In this document: positions 9,002 to 17,208 of the stretch, piece by piece
Layout of the letters: every line of letters starts with the position of its first letter
Position numbering within the stretch: position 1 is the stretch's first letter
Origin: JBBSBY01 sp038250835
Lineage (GTDB): Bacteria > Desulfobacterota > Desulfomonilia > Desulfomonilales > Desulfomonilaceae
Direction of reading: 5' to 3'
Assembly: GCA_038250835.1 (NCBI GenBank)
Contig: JBBSBY010000007.1
Span: forward strand, 1-64,000
Length of the DNA stretch: 64,000 nt
Program-made: the position numbers and the translations under genes
Notes under the pieces: generated by a model
What the model was told of the DNA's origin: nothing
The model's input: only the letters and a program-made list of their open reading frames with translations
Database searches by the model: none

Positions 9002-10241
9002 GATAGTGTCGCCTCAACAGGTCTAGAGATTGCATTGCCGCAATGGTTCGCGTCCAGTCTCTTGATCCGGGATAAAGAAATCCTCTTGAAATAATGGTCT
9101 CAGGCGTCGCAAGTCCCACAAAGAATGTGCCTACAGGCTTAGCCTCACTACCGCCGTCCGGGCCTGCAATTCCAGTGATGGATAATCCTATGTCGGACTT
9201 TCCGACTCTTTTAGCGCCAATAGCCATTTCTTTCGCGCATTGGTGAGACACCGCTCCGTGTGTATCCAAAGTGGTTTTTTTGACGTCGAGAGTATCCACT
9301 TTCATTTCATTGGAGTAGCTCACAATTGAACCCATAAAATTGCTTGAGCTACCGGGAATGCCGGTCAGCATCTGGCCGATCATTCCACCGGTGATGGATT
9401 CCGCAAGAGTTAGAGTCAATTTTCTATCTTTCAGAATATCAAGTACGGTTTGCTCCATGCCGGCGCCATAATCCGACAACATGTTTTCCTTGAGCCGCTC
9501 GGCTATGATATTGACTTTTTCCAGTAGTCTAAGATCAATGTCGCTTTGCAATGCGCCGGAAACGTCTATACGTAATCGAATAACAGGAAATCTTGGCAGA
9601 AAAGCCAGATGGTAATCATCGACATCTTTTGAGATATCCTGAAGTATTTCGCCAAGTTTGGATTCTGAAATACCGTATACAATCAGAGTTCTCGAACCGA
9701 ATAACTTCGGGGACGCTCCGAATTTCTTGAAAATCATCGGAGCGCCATAATTCCGCAACATGTTAATCATTTCCGCTGGTATACCGGGAAAAAATAAAGC
9801 CATTGCTCCATTCTTTTCGACGGCAAATCCAGGGGCCGTACCCCAATCGTTGGGAATAGCGTCTGAGCCTTCAGGCAGGAGAGCTTGTTTGGTATTACTT
9901 TGGGCCATGGGACGATTCCAAATTTTGAAGCGGTTTTCAATTCTCTCCATTTGTTCTTCATTCAGCTTTAGCGGGCGGCCAACGAATTGCGCTGCGGAAG
10001 CCGCTGTTTTGTCATCTTCCGTCGGCCCCAATCCTCCTGAGACGATTGTAACCTTGGCTCTTTGCATGGCAAGCTCTAAAGCGTCACAAATTGCCTCTAC
10101 ATCATCCCCTACGGAACTCATACATACTATTGGAATACCGAGAGACCTAAGTTCGCGTGAAATCGTTTCTCGATTCGTGTCTGTGATGACTCCATTTAAT
10201 ATTTCATTCCCTATAGTTAATATCCAAGCGTTCAATTGCAT
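8961..10241 (-). CDS. cinA: CinA-family protein (nicotinamide-nucleotide amidase)
   Basis: This 426-residue protein is a full-length CinA. The N-terminal MoaB/MogA-like domain starts WILTIGNEILNGVITDTN and contains VVSGGLGPTEDD. The C-terminal PncC-type domain, from about residue 265, has LAESITGGMIGQ and SITGIAGPDGG. The C-terminal domain deamidates NMN in pyridine nucleotide recycling; the N-terminal domain has ADP-ribose pyrophosphatase activity in studied relatives. The polA stop codon TAA is followed at once by the cinA ATG, so the two are in one transcript. The competence name is historical; no competence genes are nearby. Confidence 0.95.
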   Translation of the reverse strand: MQLNAWILTIGNEILNGVITDTNRETISRELRSLGIPIVCMSSVGDDVEAICDALELAMQRAKVTIVSGGLGPTEDDKTAASAAQFVGRPLKLNEEQMERIENRFKIWNRPMAQSNTKQALLPEGSDAIPNDWGTAPGFAVEKNGAMALFFPGIPAEMINMLRNYGAPMIFKKFGASPKLFGSRTLIVYGISESKLGEILQDISKDVDDYHLAFLPRFPVIRLRIDVSGALQSDIDLRLLEKVNIIAERLKENMLSDYGAGMEQTVLDILKDRKLTLTLAESITGGMIGQMLTGIPGSSSNFMGSIVSYSNEMKVDTLDVKKTTLDTHGAVSHQCAKEMAIGAKRVGKSDIGLSITGIAGPDGGSEAKPVGTFFVGLATPETIISRGFLYPGSRDWTRTIAAMQSLDLLRRHYLGYRIHGTEDSGE

Positions 10242-12908
10242 TTAATGAACCTCATCCCAATTTACCCCAATATGGGCATCCACCTTTAACGGCGTGGATA
10301 ATTTATAAACCTCTTCCATTTCGCGTTTAAGCAGCTCTGCGGCTTCATATGCCGCTTCTTTTCGGACTTCCAGCATTAATTCGTCATGAACTTGCAAAAT
10401 CATTTTAGCGGGCAATCCGCTATCCTCGATATTCTTGTGGATCTTAATCATAGCCAATTTCATCAGATCCGCCGCGCTTCCTTGAATTGTGGTATTGATG
10501 GCGACGCGTCTCGCAGCTTGCTGAGCAATGCGATTGCTGCTATTGATGTCCGGCAATGGCCGTTTTCGCCCCAGTATTGTGGTAACGTACCCATTTCGAG
10601 CCGCCTGTATGGGAATTTCGTCCATGTATTTTTTAACTCCCGAATAAAGAGCGTAGTAATCCTCCAAGTAACGCTTTGCAAGCTTCATCTCCACATTAAT
10701 CTGATTGGACAGCTTAAAAGCCCCCATGCCGTAGATAATGCCGAAGTTTATGGCCTTAGCCTTACGACGCATCTCGTCGGTTACCAAAGCTGACGGCAGC
10801 CCAAATACACTTGAAGCCGTTATTGCGTGAATATCTTCACCTTGAGAAAATGCTTCGAGAAGCCTTTCGTCGCCTGAAACGTGCGCCATAATCCTTAATT
10901 CAATCTGAGAATAATCGGCGGCAACAAACACGTATCCATCTTCTGGGATAAAAGCTCGACGGATTTTGCGCCCCTCTGTGGTGCGAATCGGTATATTTTG
11001 CAGATTTGGGTCCGAAGACGAAAGCCTACCGGTAGCCGCAACGGCCTGGTTATAGGATGTATGTATTCGTCCCGTCTGTGGATGCACGAGAGCAACCAAA
11101 GCGTCAGCATATGTGGATTTGAGCTTAAAAATAGATCTGTAATCGAGTATCTTGCGTGGAAGTTCATGTTCATGGGCAAGGTCTTCCAACACTTCGATAG
11201 AAGTGGACAACCCAGTTTTAGTCTTTTTGCGTGTTTTCAATCCAAGTTTGTTAAACAAGACCTCCCCGAGCTGCTTAGGCGAATTTATGTTGAAGCACTC
11301 TCCTGAAATGGAATGTATTTCAGCTTCAATGGTTTCAAGTACCTGAGCAAATTCTGTGGACAGGGAACGCAAGTACTCGGTATCAACCCGCATGCCTTTC
11401 ATTTCCATGTCAACCAATATAGGAACCAAAGGCATTTCAATATTGTAATACAACTCCGCCAGTCCTTCGGTTTCCAATCGGGGACACAGGATATTCGCAA
11501 CGCGAAAAGTGACCTCGGCGTCTTCACAAGCATAAGTATATGCCTGAGCGATATCCACTGCCGAGAATAGGCTTTGTGTTTTGCCTTTGCCTATCAGATC
11601 CACAATGGGTATCATTTTGTGTTCGAGACAGATCTGAGCCAAATCCTCCAGGGAATGTCCACGCCTTGTTGGATCAAGCAGGTATGAGGCTATCATGGTG
11701 TCGCAAACCACGCCTCTGAGCCGTATTCCTTCACGTTGCAACACAAGCGTGTCGTATTTTATATTTTGACCAATTTTCTTGATCGACTCGTCTTCCAGGA
11801 GCGGCCTGACCATTGTAAACACATCGTCTTTGGACAATTGTGAGCCGCAGGTGTGGCCTACCGGCACATAACACGCCTGACCGTCTTCACCGCAAAAGGA
11901 TAACCCGACTAAATCCGCTCGCATTGCCTCAGTTGATGTTGTTTCAAGATCCACGGCAAAAATGGAAAATTTGCGCAATTTATTAACCCATTTTTCCAAA
12001 TGTTCAATGGTATCGATAACGCAGTATCCCGAAAAATCGAGGTTTTGTCTCGGGGGAAGTTCATCCAAGAACTTCTTGAACTCCAATTCTTTGAACAGTT
12101 CATGTAATTCTTCGTCCTTACGACCTACGATAACAAGGTCTTCGATGGACTTCTGAAGCGGGGTTTCATAGAATAGTGTAACCAAATTGCGGCTCAATAA
12201 TGCGTTTTCTTTATTTACACGCAGATTTTCCCTTACCTTTTTTTGTGTGATGGCCTCCAAATTTTCGTAGACGCCTTCTATACAGGCGTACTCGTCGATT
12301 AAAGTGGCCGCCGTTTTTGGCCCAATTCCCCTGACGCCGGGCACGTTATCCGAGCTGTCGCCCATTAACCCAAAGAGATCGCTCAATTTGTCCGGTGTGA
12401 CGCCGAATTTCTTTTTGACGGCTTCGACATCATAGAGGAGATCCTTCTGGGGATCCCACATGGTCACGCCGGAACCTACAAGTTGCATGAGATCCTTGTC
12501 ACCCGAAACTACGACGACCTTCCATTTCTTTGCCGCAGCTTCTCGAGCAATGGTGGCGATGATGTCGTCCGCCTCAAAGCCGGCAACCGACAACATCGGC
12601 AAGCCGTAGGCGTCAACTATTCTATGGATAAACGGAATTTGTATTTGTAAATCATCCGGCATCCTGGGACGTTGAGCTTTGTACGCATCGTACATCTCAT
12701 GACGAAAAGTGGGGCCCACAGCGTCGAAGACTACAGCTATCCGTTTAGGCGACTTGTCCTTCATCGTTTTATTCAACATATTGGTGAACCCAAAAACGGC
12801 GCCGGTGGGGCACCCTTTGGAATTGGAGAGGCCGCCCATTGCATGATAGGCTCTGTAGATGTACGAACTGCCGTCGATGAGATAAATTTCTTCTGATGCT
12901 TTTGCCAT
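10242..12908 (-). CDS. polA: DNA polymerase I
   Basis: The 888-residue protein has three domains: 5'-3' exonuclease (about 1-290), 3'-5' proofreading exonuclease (about 310-490) and family A polymerase (about 500-888). The proofreading residues look intact: DLETTS, GQNIKYD and YACEDAE. Polymerase motifs are ADYSQIELR (A), RRKAKAINFGIIYG (B, O-helix) and VHDELMLEV (C). It fills gaps in repair and removes primers. It begins 3 bases after the stop of the Dna2-like gene and ends directly at cinA, so it is the middle of a tight operon. Confidence 0.98.
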   Translation of the reverse strand: MAKASEEIYLIDGSSYIYRAYHAMGGLSNSKGCPTGAVFGFTNMLNKTMKDKSPKRIAVVFDAVGPTFRHEMYDAYKAQRPRMPDDLQIQIPFIHRIVDAYGLPMLSVAGFEADDIIATIAREAAAKKWKVVVVSGDKDLMQLVGSGVTMWDPQKDLLYDVEAVKKKFGVTPDKLSDLFGLMGDSSDNVPGVRGIGPKTAATLIDEYACIEGVYENLEAITQKKVRENLRVNKENALLSRNLVTLFYETPLQKSIEDLVIVGRKDEELHELFKELEFKKFLDELPPRQNLDFSGYCVIDTIEHLEKWVNKLRKFSIFAVDLETTSTEAMRADLVGLSFCGEDGQACYVPVGHTCGSQLSKDDVFTMVRPLLEDESIKKIGQNIKYDTLVLQREGIRLRGVVCDTMIASYLLDPTRRGHSLEDLAQICLEHKMIPIVDLIGKGKTQSLFSAVDIAQAYTYACEDAEVTFRVANILCPRLETEGLAELYYNIEMPLVPILVDMEMKGMRVDTEYLRSLSTEFAQVLETIEAEIHSISGECFNINSPKQLGEVLFNKLGLKTRKKTKTGLSTSIEVLEDLAHEHELPRKILDYRSIFKLKSTYADALVALVHPQTGRIHTSYNQAVAATGRLSSSDPNLQNIPIRTTEGRKIRRAFIPEDGYVFVAADYSQIELRIMAHVSGDERLLEAFSQGEDIHAITASSVFGLPSALVTDEMRRKAKAINFGIIYGMGAFKLSNQINVEMKLAKRYLEDYYALYSGVKKYMDEIPIQAARNGYVTTILGRKRPLPDINSSNRIAQQAARRVAINTTIQGSAADLMKLAMIKIHKNIEDSGLPAKMILQVHDELMLEVRKEAAYEAAELLKREMEEVYKLSTPLKVDAHIGVNWDEVH

Positions 12909-12911
12909 ATT

Positions 12912-15845
12912 TTAATCCGCAGAAATACTGAGCGATTCCACGTCACCTAAAATGGACGAAAAGAGCTCATTTTCTTTTAATATAGGTCCATGTCCAAGCA
13001 AAATCAGCTTGGAGCGGGCTCGGCTCAGGGATACATTCAGTCTTTTCTTGTCGGCCAGAAACGAAGTGACGGCGTCGGAGCGCGTCAAAGAGAGTATTAT
13101 AACCTCCCTTTCGCCTCCCTGGAATCTGTCGACCGTGTCCACCGAGAGCTCAGTCATAGCAGCCTCTGCCAAATGTTTTCTAATAAGGCCTTGTTGAGCT
13201 CGATACGGTGTAATTATTCCGATTTCTGCAGCGGGAACACCAAACTTAATAAGGTCCAGGGCGATACCGGCTGCAACAGCCGCTTCCGCGGGTCTAGCTT
13301 TCCCGCTATCAGCGCCTTGCACATCTACGAAAAAGACGGGGAAGTTAGGGTTTAGCACTCGGCTAAATTTTGATTTTTTGCGCTCATACTTAAAAGTGAG
13401 CCTTCGGGCAACGACGGCATCAGCCGGAGTCAAACGTCCGTCATAGAACAATTTAGAGGGTATATCCTGAATTTCCTTGTTCATTCTATACTGAATATTG
13501 AGCCGGCAAGTATGCTCATCAGGGAGTTCGCCATTCAGCCTTTCAAAAAGGGAACGCTCCAATCCAGGCGTTGTAGTATCAGTACTTTTATCCTTCACCA
13601 CAGGAGGCAATTGCAAATGATCACCTGCAAGGATAAATACAGGGGCCAGTGATAGAGGCGCCAAAGTAGATGGTTCATCCAACTGACCCGCCTCGTCGAC
13701 AATAGCGCAATCAAACTTTTGTTTCTTAAATAGAGGATGTGAAGCGCATTGGTAAGCTGTGGCGGCAATCAAGCCGCATTGGGACACCCTGCTCCTCAAA
13801 GCGTCAAAATCTCTTTCATTTGCGGCCATTTCATTCAAAAGAAAGGACGTGGTGGAAGCTTTATGCGCTTTCAGGAGCTCATCAGAAACCGAACTTTTGG
13901 CGCCCACTCGCAAGAAATCGTCGCATCCGAGATTTACCAGCGCAATCAATATTCGATCTAGAGCAATGTTTGTCGGGCACACTACAAGAAGGCGCTCTCC
14001 ATTTTCTAGTCTGTTTTTGATTATATGCGCCAGAACCCTTGTTTTACCCGTGCCGGGAGGACCATGAATCAGCATTGGGGATGTTGTTGCAACTGACCTT
14101 GATACGGCTCGGGCTTGCTGTTCATTGAGATCCAGATGGTAGAATTCTTTGAATCCCGGCGTCGCCTCGGTAGGAACGCACGTTGGGATTGCTTTAAATT
14201 TGTCGGTCTTCGATTCTTCTTGAGTTGAAGAAATAGTGGATCCAGATGAACTCATATTGCCGTTAACAACTAAATCGATGATTTTGGGATCAGCTTTGGT
14301 AAGAAAATCATACAGTGCGTGCCTTGCAATCTCAGGACCTCTGGAAAAAGGAACTTTGTCAACACACATTAAATCGGCTTGCGCATAGTCATCCAGCATA
14401 GGCGACTGCTTGGACAACGCAAACAACGATTTACCGTCAACCCGGATTACCAGGCAACGCAAAGCGACCTGTGCGGACGCATCGCCCAAATGCAGAATGA
14501 TTTCCTCACCACTATTGATTTCCGAAGAATCATCTTTTAACTGGATCTCCAAGTTATAGCGCAATTTATTTTCATGCCGATCGACGCGGAGGCCATCGTC
14601 GGCAGCCGTATGGTCAGGAGAAGAGACGACGCAATCAGGGGCTCTGAAGAGTGCCACTCGGTTTGCGACAGCAGTCGCTCCGCTCTCGATTCGATTAGAT
14701 AGCATGTCAACATCATAAATATTCGCAACCTCGCCGTCGAGTATCCAACACTCCATAGAAAGCAATTTAAACCAGTAATCATAGTAATCCCTGGAGGACT
14801 CTGCAAATCCGCAGTTATCAGAAAACAATGCATTGCAGCCTACTCTCTGGAAGCATTTGCCTTTTTTCTTGCATTCATCGAACTCTATGGCAAGGTCTGA
14901 AATATATGATCGTCTAATCGCGATTGCTTTATTTCTTCCGGTTATGATCATTCTTAGTGTTTCGCTATCGGGCTCACTGAGTTTTTCTGTTTTGCCTATT
15001 CCCGTGTAAAAGAGTTCTCCCTTTGGATAATCGCCGTGATTGAAAAGCATTAAATAGGCATAAAGCTGGAGCTTGTGTTCTCGAGCAGTAAAGTGGCCGG
15101 TTTTAATTTCAAGAATTGTTCGCCCGGAATCCTTTCCGAGAATCGCGTCTGCACGGCCTTTGAGGCCACATGTTGTAGAGACTTGCTCGGTTTCACTTTC
15201 AATATGATCCAACAAAGCCTTATGATTCCCTAGCCAGTTACGTAAATTGCTAAAATGAATACGCGCTTCGTCCTTCAATGTATCGTAATCCGTGTTTACC
15301 GCAGATCCTAAGAGAACGGTCGCAAATTTTCCGGCGGCTTTCTCGAACGCTTCCTCGAAGATATAATCCTGAGGATCCTGCGCATTAGCTAAAAGGTTTT
15401 CGAATAAAAAATGTATTAAACTGCCCTTGGCTACATAGAAAGGTTCATCAATACCGACTCTATTGCGGACATCTGCGGATCTCGGGCAAATTGCGGCCTG
15501 TACGGCTTCAATAACTCCAACGCATCGGTATGGTTCTAAAACGGGGAGGCTGTTCGGGTCTAGTGTATAGATACTTGCCCCCGAACTTATTTTGTTATTG
15601 AAAAGAGCATTGTGTACGACGATATGTGCGCCCGGAGAGCAAATTAAGGGAAATTGGTATACTTCGAGCCCGGCGAATTCAGGAAACATGATAAACGATC
15701 CCACATCTGAACCTGAAGACTTTACTTCGAGGCCCCGAAACAAATATCCACCTTTAGCGGCTCTTTTCGGCTCTTTTTCAATTCGAATCACTTTTCCTTT
15801 GATGTCAAAAAGTTTATTCTGATAATTAGTCGTGTCTGCGGGCAT
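12912..15845 (-). CDS. Dna2-like nuclease-helicase (Cas4-type Fe-S PD-(D/E)XK nuclease plus SF1B helicase)
   Basis: The 977-residue protein joins a RecB/Cas4-type nuclease to a UPF1/Dna2-type helicase. Nuclease half: Cys120, His145 (GSLIHFLFE), Asp233 (GRADAIL), Glu246 and Lys248 (EIKTG), the LQLYAYLM helix at about 259, then Cys325, Cys331, Cys337 and Cys345. The spacing of one early and several late cysteines fits the 4Fe-4S cluster of Dna2, AddB and Cas4. Helicase half: Walker A GPPGTGKT (595-602), DEAGQ (717-721), GDHLQLPPV, QYRMN, TPYRAQQ, VDRFQGGE and NVSLSRA. Eukaryotic Dna2 trims flaps and resects ends. It lies directly upstream of polA, suggesting a joint role in replication or repair; that role is inference. 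Confidence 0.88.
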   Translation of the reverse strand: MPADTTNYQNKLFDIKGKVIRIEKEPKRAAKGGYLFRGLEVKSSGSDVGSFIMFPEFAGLEVYQFPLICSPGAHIVVHNALFNNKISSGASIYTLDPNSLPVLEPYRCVGVIEAVQAAICPRSADVRNRVGIDEPFYVAKGSLIHFLFENLLANAQDPQDYIFEEAFEKAAGKFATVLLGSAVNTDYDTLKDEARIHFSNLRNWLGNHKALLDHIESETEQVSTTCGLKGRADAILGKDSGRTILEIKTGHFTAREHKLQLYAYLMLFNHGDYPKGELFYTGIGKTEKLSEPDSETLRMIITGRNKAIAIRRSYISDLAIEFDECKKKGKCFQRVGCNALFSDNCGFAESSRDYYDYWFKLLSMECWILDGEVANIYDVDMLSNRIESGATAVANRVALFRAPDCVVSSPDHTAADDGLRVDRHENKLRYNLEIQLKDDSSEINSGEEIILHLGDASAQVALRCLVIRVDGKSLFALSKQSPMLDDYAQADLMCVDKVPFSRGPEIARHALYDFLTKADPKIIDLVVNGNMSSSGSTISSTQEESKTDKFKAIPTCVPTEATPGFKEFYHLDLNEQQARAVSRSVATTSPMLIHGPPGTGKTRVLAHIIKNRLENGERLLVVCPTNIALDRILIALVNLGCDDFLRVGAKSSVSDELLKAHKASTTSFLLNEMAANERDFDALRSRVSQCGLIAATAYQCASHPLFKKQKFDCAIVDEAGQLDEPSTLAPLSLAPVFILAGDHLQLPPVVKDKSTDTTTPGLERSLFERLNGELPDEHTCRLNIQYRMNKEIQDIPSKLFYDGRLTPADAVVARRLTFKYERKKSKFSRVLNPNFPVFFVDVQGADSGKARPAEAAVAAGIALDLIKFGVPAAEIGIITPYRAQQGLIRKHLAEAAMTELSVDTVDRFQGGEREVIILSLTRSDAVTSFLADKKRLNVSLSRARSKLILLGHGPILKENELFSSILGDVESLSISAD

Positions 15846-16125
15846 TCAAGCTCTTTCTTGAATAAATTTACGATAAGAAGGGCCATTTCATCGGTGTTAT
15901 TTCAATGTAATATAGCACGAAACCGGGCCGAAGGTAGATTAGGTATGATGTAACCGTCGGTGATCATTTCTTTACGATAATCCTCTTTGTAATTATTCAT
16001 GATTTGGTGTTTAATTGTGATTATTGATATTTGCTGAACGCTATTCAACGTAAGAGACCACTTATTCATGTTTAACGGCGGAAGAAATCAGACTAACACT
16101 CAGCGCCCAACACCTGGAGATTACA
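15846..16125. other. Divergent intergenic region, dna2-like gene / dtxR-family gene
   Basis: About 280 AT-rich bases separate two divergently transcribed genes and must hold both promoters. I see no convincing -35/-10 pair and no copy of the CATAG-type half-site found ahead of feoA. No coding frame is credible here. Confidence 0.5.
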
Positions 16126-16875
16126 ATGAGTTCATCTGAGGCTGTCCCCCCCTTGACTTCGGCCATGGAAGACTACCTGGAGGCCATTTACCACCTTGAG
16201 CAAGAGCGCCGTATAGCTCGCGTTCGCGATATAGCGGGGCGTCTGGGCGTTAAAATGTCTTCGGTGAGCGCCGCTCTCAAGACATTGGGAGCTCGAGGGC
16301 TTATTAAATATGATCCGCATCAATATATAACTCTGACTTCCAAAGGTTTGTTTCAAGCCAAAGAAATAGTTCGTAAGCACGAGGTGCTGAAGCGATTCCT
16401 GGTGCGTGTGCTCCAAGTTGAAGAAAATACGGCGGAAGATAACGCTTGTAGAATAGAACATCATCTTGACCCTGAAGTTATAGACAAACTGATAAGTTAT
16501 GTGGAATTCACAGAGACGTGTCCCGTTGACCAGACAGGCTGGTTGGACGGCGCCTCGGACCGGTGTGACAACTGCGCGCACTGTCTCGAAGAAGCTCAGC
16601 GAAAAATGTTGGAGCGAGTGGAAGCCCAAAAAGCCGCTCTCGAATACGGCATGAAATTAAGCGAGGCCGAAGTTGGGTCTCAGATCATGGTGGATAGGAT
16701 AACCGGACCTGCAGGCATCATTGCAGGCTTGACGGAAGGAGGATTGGAAAGCGGAGTAATTGCGCAGATAGAAGGCAAAGACACGACTTCAGGAAATATG
16801 TCTATAAATATAAAAGGTTATCATGTAAAACTAAACTTGTTTGAAGCATCACATGTTTTTGTAAAGCCAATCTGA
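16126..16875 (+). CDS. DtxR/MntR-family metal-dependent repressor with C-terminal FeoA-like domain
   Basis: The 249-residue regulator begins with a winged helix (MEDYLEAIYHLEQE, then VRDIAGRLGVKMSSVSAALKTLGARGLI), the classic DtxR pattern. The metal-binding and dimerisation part follows (IEHHLDPEVIDKLISYVE). A cysteine cluster (CPVDQTGW, CDNCAHC, near residues 130-150) and an SH3-like FeoA domain occupy the C terminus. Such proteins repress iron or manganese genes when metal-loaded. It is convergent with the feoA-feoB operon, whose promoter contains an MntR-like palindrome, so it probably controls that operon; which metal is sensed is not clear. GGAG precedes the ATG by 8 bases. Confidence 0.88.
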   Translation: MSSSEAVPPLTSAMEDYLEAIYHLEQERRIARVRDIAGRLGVKMSSVSAALKTLGARGLIKYDPHQYITLTSKGLFQAKEIVRKHEVLKRFLVRVLQVEENTAEDNACRIEHHLDPEVIDKLISYVEFTETCPVDQTGWLDGASDRCDNCAHCLEEAQRKMLERVEAQKAALEYGMKLSEAEVGSQIMVDRITGPAGIIAGLTEGGLESGVIAQIEGKDTTSGNMSINIKGYHVKLNLFEASHVFVKPI

Positions 16876-16888
16876 TTGACCAACCCTA

Positions 16889-17095
16889 CTATAACTGCGG
16901 CTTTTGCCTCCTCATACCGTCATCATAAACTCGCTGCTCACACGAATCTTTGCTCGATTTCTCGTTGCATTTTCCGCACTCACAGCAACACCCGGTCTCA
17001 TCATGTTTTAATCGTAAGACATTTTTGGTAAGTCTATAGATTACAAAGCCGGCGCAAACGGCAACAGCGAATAATACTGTAATTTCTTGCCACAT
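16889..17095 (-). CDS. FeoB-associated Cys-rich membrane protein
   Basis: This 68-residue protein has one N-terminal membrane helix (EITVLFAVAVCAGFVIYRL) and a cytoplasmic tail with CCCECGKC and a further cysteine. This matches the small FeoB-associated Cys-rich family. It lies 113 bases after feoB in the same direction, and ends 13 bases from the end of the convergent DtxR-family gene. A role in iron relay to or from FeoB is suggested by context only. Confidence 0.8.
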   Translation of the reverse strand: MWQEITVLFAVAVCAGFVIYRLTKNVLRLKHDETGCCCECGKCNEKSSKDSCEQRVYDDGMRRQKPQL

Positions 17096-17208
17096 ATTTG
17101 TCTCGTTGAATTACGGCTCTAAACTTCTTCCCGTAAGATTTATCCCTTGAAATTCACGCTTCACCCGAAGAGACATTCTCATAGTATACAATGCTCGTAC
17201 TTCAAGTT

